Of a stretch of DNA of 64,000 nt, positions 51,157 through 59,453 are shown one piece after another. Location of the stretch: contig JADZEM010000217.1 in NCBI GenBank assembly GCA_020850535.1, forward strand, positions 1-64,000. Reading direction: 5' to 3'. A program made the translations under genes and the position numbers. The stretch comes from Chloroflexota bacterium (lineage in GTDB: Bacteria > Chloroflexota > UBA6077 > JACCZL01). Position 1 is the first letter of the stretch. Every line of letters starts with the position of its first letter. The notes under the pieces were generated by a model. It had not been told where the DNA came from and searched no databases. It was given only the letters and a program-made list of their open reading frames with translations.

Positions 51157-52134
51157 ATGCCAAAGGTGCTGATTACCCAGCCCTCCGTGACCGGGCTGGA
51201 CGATCCCTATCTGGAGAGCCTCCGCGCGGCCGGCTGGGAGATCCGCTACGAGCCGACCGGCGCGCGCGCAAAGCCCGAGGAGTTGCTGGAGCTGGTGCAG
51301 GGCCATGACGCCGTCCTGGCCTCGTCGGAGACGTACAACCGCCACGTGCTGGAGCGGGCCGACACGCTGAAGCACATCGCGCGGTGGGGCGTCGGGTTCG
51401 ATCAGGTGGACGTGCCGGCCGCCACTGAGCTGGGCATCATGGTCACGACCACGCAGGGCGCGAACGACTGGGGCGTGGCGGACCACGCCTTCGCGTTGAT
51501 GTTCGCGCTCGGGCGGCGGGTGGTCGAGAACGACGCCATCGTGCGGAAGGGCGGCTGGTCGCGCCCGCCCGGCCGCGACATCTGGCGGAAGACGCTGGGG
51601 GTCGTCGGGCTTGGGCGCATCGGGCGCGGCGTCGCGCAGCGCGCCTCCGGGTTCGAGATGAAGGTGCTGGCCTACGAGCCGTACCCTGACAAGGCGTTCT
51701 GCGAGAAGTGGGGCGTCGAGCTGGTCTCGCTCGACGAGCTGTTGGAGCGGGCCGACTACGTCACGCTGCACGCGCCCGGCGGCTCGGACAACAAGCACCT
51801 GATCGGCGCCGAGCAGCTCGGGCGGATGAAGACGACGGCCTTCCTGGTCAACACGGCGCGCGGCGCGCTGATCGACGAGGACGCGCTGTACGCGGCGCTC
51901 GCGGGTGGTCGGTTGGCGGGTGCGGGCCTCGACGTGCGCGAGCAGGAGCCGCCGACAGACATGCGCTTCAACGAGCTGCCCAACGTGATCCTGACGGCCC
52001 ACGTGGCCGGCGTCACAGTGGAGACCTGCGCCGCGATGACGGCGATGGCGTCCGAGAGTATCGTGCAGGGCTGGAAGGGTGAGAAGCCAGACGGCCTGCT
52101 CAACCCGCAGGTGTGGGACCACCGCCGAACGTAG
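51157..52134 (+). CDS. D-2-hydroxyacid dehydrogenase (SerA-like), tandem copy 2
   Basis: A 325-residue paralogue with GLGRIGRGVAQRA, VNTARGALIDEDALYAAL, DVREQEPP and the catalytic His in TAHVAG. TGGAG lies seven bases before ATG 51157. Motif agreement with copies 1 and 3 is high along the whole length. The heptamer array ends 16 bases upstream, so any promoter must overlap the array or lie in the inverted repeat. Confidence 0.92.
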   Translation: MPKVLITQPSVTGLDDPYLESLRAAGWEIRYEPTGARAKPEELLELVQGHDAVLASSETYNRHVLERADTLKHIARWGVGFDQVDVPAATELGIMVTTTQGANDWGVADHAFALMFALGRRVVENDAIVRKGGWSRPPGRDIWRKTLGVVGLGRIGRGVAQRASGFEMKVLAYEPYPDKAFCEKWGVELVSLDELLERADYVTLHAPGGSDNKHLIGAEQLGRMKTTAFLVNTARGALIDEDALYAALAGGRLAGAGLDVREQEPPTDMRFNELPNVILTAHVAGVTVETCAAMTAMASESIVQGWKGEKPDGLLNPQVWDHRRT

Positions 52135-52237
52135 GCTGGCGGGGAGACCTCCCCCCTGACCCGTTCGGAAGAGCGCTTCACCCCCGGACCACCTGGCGGC
52201 TCATGTGGCGTCAATCAGAGAGTTGCTCAGTGTCAGT

Positions 52238-52380
52238 CGTGATCCCGACTGAAGCGAGGTACGAGCGGAATGGAGGGATCTTCCCCACATCTGTACTCGG
52301 TTCGCCCAAGAAGATCCCTCGATTTCGCTCCGGATGCTTGCCCTTGGCCTGCCGAATGGGCCGCTTCGCTCGGGATGACG
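52238..52380. repeat. Family B inverted repeat
   Basis: GAGGGATCTTC and GAAGATCCCTC form a perfect 11-bp inner stem. The outer parts (CGTGATCCCGACTGAAGCGA against TCGCTCGGGATGACG) pair imperfectly, and the right arm is longer. It lies in the 400-base gap between dehydrogenase copies 2 and 3. Confidence 0.7.
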
Positions 52381-52474
52381 GGAGAAGCGTCGGCGGGGCC
52401 TCTCTGCTTCGCGGGATCTCCATGGCCTGATGTGCGTGAGCGGGCAGCGCAATACCCCGCGCACGCTCCACCTC

Positions 52475-52523
52475 CGAAACCCGAAACCCGAAACCCGAAA
52501 CCCGAAACCCGAAACCCGAAACC
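52475..52523 (+). repeat. Heptamer array CGAAACC (seven perfect units)
   Basis: Seven exact 7-bp units end 18 bases before the ATG of dehydrogenase copy 3, in the same place relative to the gene as the CGACCCA array before copy 2. The rest of 52135-52541 holds the inverted repeat and no gene. Confidence 0.95.
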
Positions 52524-52541
52524 ACGGAGTGTGAGGCAACG

Positions 52542-53522
52542 ATGCCAAAGGTACTCGTGACCGCGCCAGGCTCGCGCGGTGCTGACGATCCGCGTTTTCA
52601 GCCGCTCCGCGATGCGGGCTGGCAGATCACCGCTCACCGCTGGCCGGGCGGCCGGCCCAATGAGGAAGAGGTTGTCGAGCTTGTCCAGGGGTTCGACGCC
52701 GTCATCGCCTCGTCCAATGAGCTGTACACCCGGAGCGTCTTCGAGCGCGCCGACACACTCAAGCACGTGGCGCGCTGGGGCGTCGGCTACGAGACGGTGG
52801 ACGTGGACGCCGCCTCGGACAACGGCGTCATCGTCACGACGACGCAGGGCTCGAATCACTGGGCCGTGGCGGATCACGCCTGGGCATTGATGCTGGCCGT
52901 CTCGCGGCGCATCGTGGAGCTGGACCGGATCGGCAGGACGCCGACATGGTCGCGCCCACTGGCCCGCGATGTCTGGCAGAAGACGCTCGGCGTCGTGGGG
53001 CTGGGGCGGATCGGCAAAGGCGTCGCTCAGCGGGCGTTCGGCTTCGAGATGAAGGTGGTCGCCTACGAGCCGTACCCCGACCGCGAGTTCTGCGAGAAGT
53101 GGAACATCGAGCTGGTGGACAGCATCGACGAGGTGTTCCGTCGAGCCGACTTCGTCACGCTGCACGCGCCGGGCGACAATCGGTCGCTGGTGAACACCGA
53201 GCGGCTGGCGCTGATGAAGCCCTCGGCGGTCCTGATCAACACGGCGCGCGGTGCGCTGGTAGACGAGGACGCCCTGTATGCGGCGCTGACCGGTGGCAAG
53301 CTGCGCGGCGCCGGCCTCGACGTGCGCTTGCAGGAGCCGCCGGAGAACGACCGCTTCGCCGCGCTGCCCAACGTCGTGCTGACGCCGCACGTGGCCGGCT
53401 CGACCGAGGAAGCCTCCGTGGTCGGCGCGGCGATGGCCGTCGAGCAGATCGCCGCCGCGGGGCGTGGCGAGGTGCCGCACGGCATCCACAACCCGGAAAT
53501 CTGGGACAGACGCCGCCGCTGA
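52542..53522 (+). CDS. D-2-hydroxyacid dehydrogenase (SerA-like), tandem copy 3
   Basis: A 326-residue paralogue. GLGRIGKGVAQRA, INTARGALVDEDALYAAL, DVRLQEPPEN (with the Glu) and TPHVAG (catalytic His) are intact. It differs from copies 1 and 2 in TTTQGSNHWAVADHA. The short interval between array and ATG has a modest GGAG. Three intact copies suggest different but related substrates. Confidence 0.92.
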   Translation: MPKVLVTAPGSRGADDPRFQPLRDAGWQITAHRWPGGRPNEEEVVELVQGFDAVIASSNELYTRSVFERADTLKHVARWGVGYETVDVDAASDNGVIVTTTQGSNHWAVADHAWALMLAVSRRIVELDRIGRTPTWSRPLARDVWQKTLGVVGLGRIGKGVAQRAFGFEMKVVAYEPYPDREFCEKWNIELVDSIDEVFRRADFVTLHAPGDNRSLVNTERLALMKPSAVLINTARGALVDEDALYAALTGGKLRGAGLDVRLQEPPENDRFAALPNVVLTPHVAGSTEEASVVGAAMAVEQIAAAGRGEVPHGIHNPEIWDRRRR

Positions 53523-53605
53523 CAGAAGAATCCTTGCCCCGGGGCCGCGGCTCGCTCGACCATTGGCCCGAGCCGCGGCCCACTCAGCGCGGATGGGGGC
53601 AATGG

Positions 53606-54436
53606 ATGATCGACCGGATGACTGATGCCGCGAATCTTCAGTACCAGTATGGCGACTCGGAAAAGCTGAAGATCCGGTACGAAGCCCACACGCTGTACAG
53701 CGAACGGACCTCCCACTGGCACGCGCTCTTCACCGAGGTGCTGGACATCGTGCCGGGTGAACAGGTCGTGGACGTTGGATGCGGGCCGGGCGGCATCCAT
53801 GTCCAATTGTCACGCGCAGGCGCGCAGGTGACCGGCATCGACGCGTCGCCGGGTATGGTGGCCGAAGCGCGAGCGCAGGCAGAGCAGGAAGGGTTGAACG
53901 TCCAGGTACGGGTGGGTGACGCCGAGCGCCTCCCGTTCGCTGACGGCCAGTTTGATGCGGCGCTGTGCTGCCACATGCTCTACCACGTTCCTGACATCCG
54001 CGCGGCGCTCACCGAGCTGCGTCGCGTGCTGCGGAGGGGCGGGCGCGTCCTGATCTCGACGAATGCCGCCGACCATTGCGCTCGTCTGAACGATCTGCAC
54101 GCCCAGGCCGCGCGCGAACTCGGATTTGTCCCGGTGGTCGGCGACCTTGCAGGCGGAGGGCGCTTCTCGCTCAGCAACCTTCCGCTGGTGCAAAGCGTCT
54201 TCCCAAACGTCCAGCTACACGAACTGCCGAACGCGTTCATCTGGCCAACGGTGGAATCAGCCCTCCGCTACTACGCCAGTGGCCGCATCGACGCCATCCA
54301 GCGAGTGGCCGACGAAACCGGACACCGCGAGTTGCTCTTGGAGCGCATGCGTGAGCTGATCGGAGAGATCGTCGCTCGCGAGGGCGTGTTCCGGGTGCCA
54401 AAGGACGCCGGCTACTTCCTGGCGACCGTCCCCTGA
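53606..54436 (+). CDS. Class I SAM-dependent methyltransferase
   Basis: A 276-residue Rossmann-fold methyltransferase. Motif I is VVDVGCGPGGIHVQL, the acidic loop follows in VTGIDASPGM, motif II shows in VGDAERLPFADGQFDAALCC, and HMLYHVPDIRAALTELRRVL is typical of the UbiE/COQ5-like group. ATG 53606 is used, with GGGGG seven to nine bases upstream; an overlapping ATG at 53602 is out of frame. It is 83 bases after the last dehydrogenase. Substrate unknown. Confidence 0.88.
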   Translation: MIDRMTDAANLQYQYGDSEKLKIRYEAHTLYSERTSHWHALFTEVLDIVPGEQVVDVGCGPGGIHVQLSRAGAQVTGIDASPGMVAEARAQAEQEGLNVQVRVGDAERLPFADGQFDAALCCHMLYHVPDIRAALTELRRVLRRGGRVLISTNAADHCARLNDLHAQAARELGFVPVVGDLAGGGRFSLSNLPLVQSVFPNVQLHELPNAFIWPTVESALRYYASGRIDAIQRVADETGHRELLLERMRELIGEIVAREGVFRVPKDAGYFLATVP

Positions 54437-54453
54437 ACGAGCGCCAGGGCCGC

Positions 54454-55683
54454 TTACCGCAGCAGGATCTCGGCGTCGCGGGTCAGATCGCGGGTGATGT
54501 TCTTCTGGTGGGCCTCGTTGGTGCCGCCGCCGATCTCCAGCAGTTTGGAGTCCCGCCAGAGCCGCTCGACCACGCCATCTGCGACGTAGCCGTACCCTCC
54601 GAGCACCTGGATGGCGCGATCGGCCACGTCCTTGGCCATGGTGGCCGCCACCAGCTTGACGCCGTCCGAATCGACCCGGTTGCCGGCCCGGTCCAGGCGC
54701 ATACGGCGCGCCACGTCGTAGACGTAGGTGCGGGCCGCCCGCCACTGGGCGTACGACTCGCCGATGTGCCGCTGAATCTGGCCGAAGTCGCGGATCGGCC
54801 GGCCGAAGGCGATGCGCTGGTCGGCCCAGCGGACCATCTCGCGCAGGCAGCGCATCCCGATACCCAGCGACATGGCCGCCAGGGTCACGCGCTCCAGTTC
54901 GAGATTCCGCATCATGTGACGGATGCTGCCGCCCTCGTCGCCCACGAGGTTGGCGGCCGGCACCGGGCAGTCGTCAAACACCAGCTCAGCGGTCGGGGAG
55001 GCCCGGCAGCCGAGCTTGCCCACGATCTTCTGCCCGAGGCTGAAGCCGGCGAAGCCGCGCTCCACGATGAAGGTCGAGATCGCGCCCTCGCCGGTCCGGG
55101 CGTAGATCAGAAACCGATCTCCCAGCGTGCGGTCGTCGGTGGCCCCGTTGGTGATCCACATCTTGCGGCCATTCAGGATATAGCGGTCGCCCTCGCGGCG
55201 CGCGGACGTACGCATCGCCAGCACGTCAGTGCCGCCCTCTGGCTCGGACATGCCCATACCGCAGACGGCCTCGCCCGAGATGGCCGACGGCAAGAGGCGT
55301 TGGCGCTGCTCGGCGCTGGCGTTGCGGGTCAGGTTGTTGACAAAGAGGATGGTGTGGGCAAGGTACGAGAGGCAGAAGCCCGGATCCGAGGTTGAAAGCT
55401 CCTCGTGCACGATGGCCGCTGCCACGGCGTCCATGCCAGCCCCGCCATCCTCGACCGGGACGGTGAGGCCCAGCAGGTCGAGGTCGGCGCAGCGCCGGAA
55501 GAGGGGCAGATTGAGCCGCTCGTTGCGATCGTGCTCGGCGGCCTGCGGCTCCACCTCCGCCTGCACGAACTCGCGCATCGTCTCCCGCAGCAGCCGATGC
55601 TCATGGGTCGGGTTGAACGTGTCGAGCGTCGTCCACGCGGCGGCGTCGCCAGCGTCGTTCCGATCGGTTCGCATCTCAGCCAC
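54454..55683 (-). CDS. Acyl-CoA dehydrogenase
   Basis: A 409-residue flavoenzyme that oxidises acyl-CoA to enoyl-CoA and passes electrons to ETF. MGMSEPEGGTDV lines the FAD/substrate site, the AFGRPIRDFGQIQRHI helix is typical, and VLGGYGYVAD leads to LLEIGGGTNEAHQ, which carries the catalytic Glu as in many short- and branched-chain enzymes. Length is normal. Convergent with the methyltransferase; no other beta-oxidation gene adjoins it. Confidence 0.94.
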   Translation of the reverse strand: MAEMRTDRNDAGDAAAWTTLDTFNPTHEHRLLRETMREFVQAEVEPQAAEHDRNERLNLPLFRRCADLDLLGLTVPVEDGGAGMDAVAAAIVHEELSTSDPGFCLSYLAHTILFVNNLTRNASAEQRQRLLPSAISGEAVCGMGMSEPEGGTDVLAMRTSARREGDRYILNGRKMWITNGATDDRTLGDRFLIYARTGEGAISTFIVERGFAGFSLGQKIVGKLGCRASPTAELVFDDCPVPAANLVGDEGGSIRHMMRNLELERVTLAAMSLGIGMRCLREMVRWADQRIAFGRPIRDFGQIQRHIGESYAQWRAARTYVYDVARRMRLDRAGNRVDSDGVKLVAATMAKDVADRAIQVLGGYGYVADGVVERLWRDSKLLEIGGGTNEAHQKNITRDLTRDAEILLR

Positions 55684-55848
55684 CTCCCGAGTGCGCGCAC
55701 GTCCGGACAGGTCCGGCGCCAGTCCCAGCGCCCAATTCAGTCCCAGGATTCGATCATAGGCAGCGCGTCACGGAGAGGCAACTCTGCGCGCGGTGGCGCT
55801 TGACGACTGGGGTATCATGAACGTAGCCGCGGAGGAGAGGGTACGGGC

Positions 55849-56073
55849 ATGCTACGAGCAGGCGCTGGCCTGTGGATGGCGGTCATGTGCGTCGGAATCC
55901 TGGTGACGTCGCTTGCGGCGACCGTCTGCCTCAGCATGATCGCCTACTACTCAGCCGTGCCCGGCAAGGTCTACCCTGCGCTGGCAGCGTTCGGGGGCGG
56001 GGCCGTACTGATGCTGATGGCCGGCGCGCAGCTTGACCGGCTGGCCGCCGCGCGCCGCCGGAACGGCGAGTGA
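55849..56073 (+). CDS. Small two-helix membrane protein
   Basis: A 74-residue protein with two hydrophobic segments (about residues 8-33 and 44-60) joined by YYSAVPGKVYP and a basic tail ending RRRNGE. GGAGGAGAGGG lies about 10-20 bases upstream, which supports translation. No family recognised. It sits alone between the acyl-CoA dehydrogenase and the convergent clpS. Confidence 0.65.
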   Translation: MLRAGAGLWMAVMCVGILVTSLAATVCLSMIAYYSAVPGKVYPALAAFGGGAVLMLMAGAQLDRLAAARRRNGE

Positions 56074-56127
56074 CGCGCGCGCCGACCTCGGCCCGGGTTA
56101 TGTCGGTCCAGCCCAAGTCAGCCCAGG

Positions 56128-56430
56128 CTATGTCGGCTCGATGGTCGCCGTCAGGCTGAAGCTCTCCAGCCGCTCTCGGTACAGCTCAGCCGGCTCCAGC
56201 GGACAGACGATCACCACGGCCCGCCCCTGGTTGTGGGCTTCGAGCATGATCTTGATCGCCTTCGTCATGCCGACGCCTGGCACGGACTTCATCAGCGACC
56301 GCACGACGTGATCCATCGAGTTGACGTCGTCGTTGTGCAAGATGACGGCGTACGGATCGAGCGCCCGCGAGCGCGTGCGCTGCTCCTGTTCTTCACGTGG
56401 GATCGTGGCCGGGCCGGGTGAGGTCGCCAT
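56128..56430 (-). CDS. clpS: ATP-dependent Clp protease adaptor ClpS
   Basis: A 100-residue N-end-rule adaptor that delivers substrates with bulky N-terminal residues to ClpAP or ClpCP. YAVILHNDDVNSMDHVVRSL carries the N-degron pocket Asn-Asp pair, and MTKAIKIMLEAHNQGRAVV the remaining pocket and the Clp contact. The first ~20 residues form the flexible tail. No clpA or clpC gene is adjacent. Confidence 0.96.
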   Translation of the reverse strand: MATSPGPATIPREEQEQRTRSRALDPYAVILHNDDVNSMDHVVRSLMKSVPGVGMTKAIKIMLEAHNQGRAVVIVCPLEPAELYRERLESFSLTATIEPT

Positions 56431-56463
56431 GCTGCCCTCATTGTACCCATCGCTGCCCCGCCA

Positions 56464-57183
56464 CTACGACGCATGCGTCCGTTCGCTCCGCGACTCCAGC
56501 CACGCCTGCGCCTCGCGGTACAGTGCGATGCTCAGGGCCAGCCAGACGCCGCCGATGAGATACCCGCCCAGGACGTCTGTCGGCCAGTGCGCGCCGTCGT
56601 AGACTCGCGAGACGCCGATAGTCAGGACCGGCGCCGAGAGCAGTACGACCAGCAGGCGTCGCCAGAGGGCATTGCCGATGGTGACGATAGACAGGAAGAT
56701 CAGGAACCCGAAGATCGCCGTCAGGTTCAGGACATGGCCGCTCGGAAAGCTGCCCGTGGGCAACTGCGTAGCGACGTGCACGAGGTCGGGCGACGGACGC
56801 GGGCGGTCAACCAGCGGCACGATCAGGAACCACAGGCCGGCGCTCCCCACCGCCGAGAAGGCCAGCATCGCCGATTCCAGCCGCAGCCCCAGCAAGAACA
56901 GCCCCAGGATCACCACACCCCAGACGATGTTGCTCTGTGGCGGGAATCCGACCCAGGCGATGGCCTGCAGAAGCGCGCCAAGGCCGGGGATGCTGAGCGC
57001 CTGAATCCAGCGCGTCAGTTCGAGATCCATCGGCAGTTGTCCGACGGTCCGGCCGAGATAGGCCAACAGCGCGGCGGTAGCCGTCGCGACCATGACAAAG
57101 ATCAGAAACCGTGACGAGCGAAGGTGGCTGCTGTGTCGTCGTACTTCGCGATACGCGCTGGCCGACAGCGCCCCGGTTGCCAT
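56464..57183 (-). CDS. PAP2-superfamily phosphatase with altered first motif
   Basis: A 239-residue membrane protein with about six helices. The PAP2 motifs read VPLVDRPRP, GSFPSGHVLN and SRVYDGAHWPTDVLGG. Val occupies the place of the usual Lys of KxxxxxxRP, while the PSGH His and the SRxxxxxHxxxD His/Asp are intact. The family removes phosphate from lipid phosphates such as undecaprenyl pyrophosphate or phosphatidic acid. ATG 57183 follows GGAGGGG. Its similarity to the next gene upstream shows duplication. Confidence 0.9.
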   Translation of the reverse strand: MATGALSASAYREVRRHSSHLRSSRFLIFVMVATATAALLAYLGRTVGQLPMDLELTRWIQALSIPGLGALLQAIAWVGFPPQSNIVWGVVILGLFLLGLRLESAMLAFSAVGSAGLWFLIVPLVDRPRPSPDLVHVATQLPTGSFPSGHVLNLTAIFGFLIFLSIVTIGNALWRRLLVVLLSAPVLTIGVSRVYDGAHWPTDVLGGYLIGGVWLALSIALYREAQAWLESRSERTHAS

Positions 57184-57273
57184 GGCTCCACCCCTCCAGC
57201 GCCTCACGGTGAGCGTGAGGCGCGGCGCCTCGCGGAAAAGCAGAAGCCGTGCCAGGACCCAGGCTGCTTCAGG

Positions 57274-58026
57274 TCAGGATGACGTCGGCGACCGCGGTGG
57301 CGCAGGCGGCGACGGCCGCATCAGGCCGGTCAGCCAGCGGTAGAACTCCAGAAGGACCAGGAGATACGCTGCGCCGAAGGCGTACCCGCCGGCCACGTCG
57401 CTGACCCAGTGGTGCCCCAGGTAGATGCGCGAGACGCCAACCAGCGCGATCATCGCCGCGCAGAGCGTGAGAACGGCGAGCCGGCGCCAGCCGGGCCGTG
57501 CGCGGATGTAGACCAGCGCGAAGACCAGCCCGTAGAACGCCACGTAGCCGGTGACATGGCCGCTCGGAAAGCTCGACTCGCCCACGCGGCTGAACACCTG
57601 GACCAGATCCGAGGGCGGGCGCGGCCGGTCGATCGCGAGTTTGACCAGCGACGCGAGCCAGAATGCCCCCGGTGTCGCCAGGAGCAACAACCCTTCTCGA
57701 TACCACCGGACCCCGATGAAGGCCGCCACGGCGATGGCGAGGATCAGGTCGCTCCACGGCCAGTACCCCACCGCGCTGACCGCGACCATCAGCTGTATTG
57801 TCAGCGGATGGTCGAGCCGCTGGATCCACAGGGTGACGGCAATATCCAGTGGCGTGCCACGGGCATCGCGGAGCACGCTGGCAAGCAGGCCGAAGGCCGC
57901 GAGCAGCGCGACGAGCGCCAGGATGACGAGCCGTGCGCGCCGGTCGAGGCGTCGGCGCAGCCACGCCCGGAACCGGGACCGCCGCCGGCGCGGACCAGAC
58001 CGCGGTTCGTGCGCCAGCGTTGCCAT
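57274..58026 (-). CDS. PAP2-superfamily lipid phosphatase
   Basis: A 250-residue membrane phosphatase with all three motifs: KLAIDRPRP, SSFPSGHVTGY and SRIYLGHHWVSDVAGG. Very basic N-terminus (RRRRSRFRAWLRRR) before the first of about six helices, giving an N-in topology. It lies 90 bases upstream of the related PAP2 gene in the same direction. Likely substrate is a polyprenyl or glycerolipid phosphate. Confidence 0.93.
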   Translation of the reverse strand: MATLAHEPRSGPRRRRSRFRAWLRRRLDRRARLVILALVALLAAFGLLASVLRDARGTPLDIAVTLWIQRLDHPLTIQLMVAVSAVGYWPWSDLILAIAVAAFIGVRWYREGLLLLATPGAFWLASLVKLAIDRPRPPSDLVQVFSRVGESSFPSGHVTGYVAFYGLVFALVYIRARPGWRRLAVLTLCAAMIALVGVSRIYLGHHWVSDVAGGYAFGAAYLLVLLEFYRWLTGLMRPSPPAPPRSPTSS

Positions 58027-58091
58027 GACTCTCGGTCTCTGCGCGGGATTCTGAGGGGATCAAACAAGCCCCCTCGAACCTCGCAGGCGAT

Positions 58092-58186
58092 GCAACCCGC
58101 ATGCCGCATGGCAACCCGCATGCCGCATGACAACCCGCATGCCGCATGGCAGCCCGCATGCCGCATGGCAGCCCGCATGCCGCATG
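58092..58186. repeat. 19-bp tandem array (five units)
   Basis: Five adjoining units of GCAACCCGCATGCCGCATG with one or two base changes (GCAGCCC in the last two). Each contains the CATGCCGCATG sequence, with GCATGC at its centre. The array lies in the divergent gap between the PAP2 gene and the DUF1206 gene, about 100 bases from the latter's start. Confidence 0.9.
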
Positions 58187-58284
58187 GCACGTCCCATGCG
58201 TTTTGCACGGACCAGTGCGAGCGGCGTGGGCGCTCTGCCGGCGGCCCGCACCCATCACGCGCGATTGAAACGGGAGTCCTGGTC

Positions 58285-59163
58285 ATGCACGCACCTGCCG
58301 CGACGGCACCGCGAACCCAGGGGCCGCTGGACGATGTCGGACGAGGAATCGAGGCCGGCGCACGGGCGACCAGGCCAGGAATCGAGATCCTCGGGCGGCT
58401 CGGATACGCCGCGAAAGGCGCAGTCTACATCCTCATCGGCGTGCTGGCTGTCCAGGCGGCGGTGGGCGAGGGCGGCCAGGCGACTGACCAGGCCGGCGCA
58501 CTCACCCGCATCGCGAGCCTGCCGTTCGGCAAGGCGATTCTCGGCCTTCTGATCGTCGGCTTGATCGGCTATGCGCTCTGGCGCACCGCTCAGGCCGCTA
58601 TGGACACCGAGCACCAGGGCAGCGACGCCAAGGGCCTCCTGACGCGCGCGCTCTGCCTGGGCATCGCCGGCACCTACGGCGGACTCGCACTCTCGGCGCT
58701 GAAGCTGCTGACCAGCGGCCAGGCGAGCGCCAGCAGCAGCGAGAAGACCCAGGGGTGGACGACCTGGCTGATGGATCAGCCGTTCGGCATCTGGCTCGTC
58801 GGACTGGTTGGCGCGGCGATCGTCGCGAACGGCCTGGCGCAGTTCTACAGGGCCTACAAGTCGAGCCTGACCGACGATCTCCACCTGACTGACGTTGGCG
58901 CGCAGCACGCCGACCTCGTCACGAAGATCGGGCGGGCAGGCTACGCGGCCCGTGGTGTGGCGTTTGTCATGATCGGCGGCTTCCTGGTCGGGGCGGCAAT
59001 GCACCACAACCCGAGCGAAGCCCAGGGTCTCGATGGCATCCTCGCCACGCTGGTAGCGCAGCCGTTCGGGCCGTACCTGCTGGGCGTCGTCGCCATCGGG
59101 CTGGCTGCGTACGGCGTCTTCGCACTGGTCGAGGCGCGCTACCGTCGGATGGTGATTCTGTAG
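58285..59163 (+). CDS. DUF1206 membrane protein
   Basis: A 292-residue protein with six membrane helices arranged as three DUF1206 hairpin repeats. Two begin alike (GRLGYAAKGAVYILIG and GRAGYAARGVAFVMIG). ATG 58285 has GGGAG nine bases upstream; longer readings cross the tandem array. Function of DUF1206 is unknown. It diverges from the PAP2 genes. Confidence 0.85.
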   Translation: MHAPAATAPRTQGPLDDVGRGIEAGARATRPGIEILGRLGYAAKGAVYILIGVLAVQAAVGEGGQATDQAGALTRIASLPFGKAILGLLIVGLIGYALWRTAQAAMDTEHQGSDAKGLLTRALCLGIAGTYGGLALSALKLLTSGQASASSSEKTQGWTTWLMDQPFGIWLVGLVGAAIVANGLAQFYRAYKSSLTDDLHLTDVGAQHADLVTKIGRAGYAARGVAFVMIGGFLVGAAMHHNPSEAQGLDGILATLVAQPFGPYLLGVVAIGLAAYGVFALVEARYRRMVIL

Positions 59164-59276
59164 GTCGGCACGAACGGTTGACCGAGCAGAGGCTCGCGCC
59201 AGCTCACCGGAGGTCCAGCGCGGCGGCCCGGACAGCGTGCCGCAGTCTGGGCCGCCCGCGCTCTCGGCGCGTGGCC

Positions 59277-59382
59277 AGAGCGATTGCATGTTCGTCGGTG
59301 TTCCCATACCGGCGTGAGACGCGTCGTCGGGGCGTGAAAGCCCCGACGACGCTGCACGACGCAGTCATCATGCGATTGCCCT
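59277..59382 (+). repeat. Family A palindromic element, short form
   Basis: A 106-bp copy bounded by AGAGCGATTGCATG and CATGCGATTGCCCT, with CGTCGTCGGGGCGTGAAAGC pairing to GCCCCGACGACG. Same size and plan as the copy at 47305. It lies after the DUF1206 gene; the remaining 59383-59453 has no gene. Confidence 0.8.
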
Positions 59383-59453
59383 GCTCCGGTGCGGAGAGGG
59401 GGCTCAGGTGCGACCCCCCACGCTACCGGTCTCCGTCCACGCGAGATCGCCTC

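Noticed and set aside
50765-58186. CRISPR arrays at the tandem repeats (51050-51140, 52475-52523, 58092-58186)
   Set aside because: Units adjoin each other with no unique spacers, are 7 or 19 bp long, and no cas gene is present.
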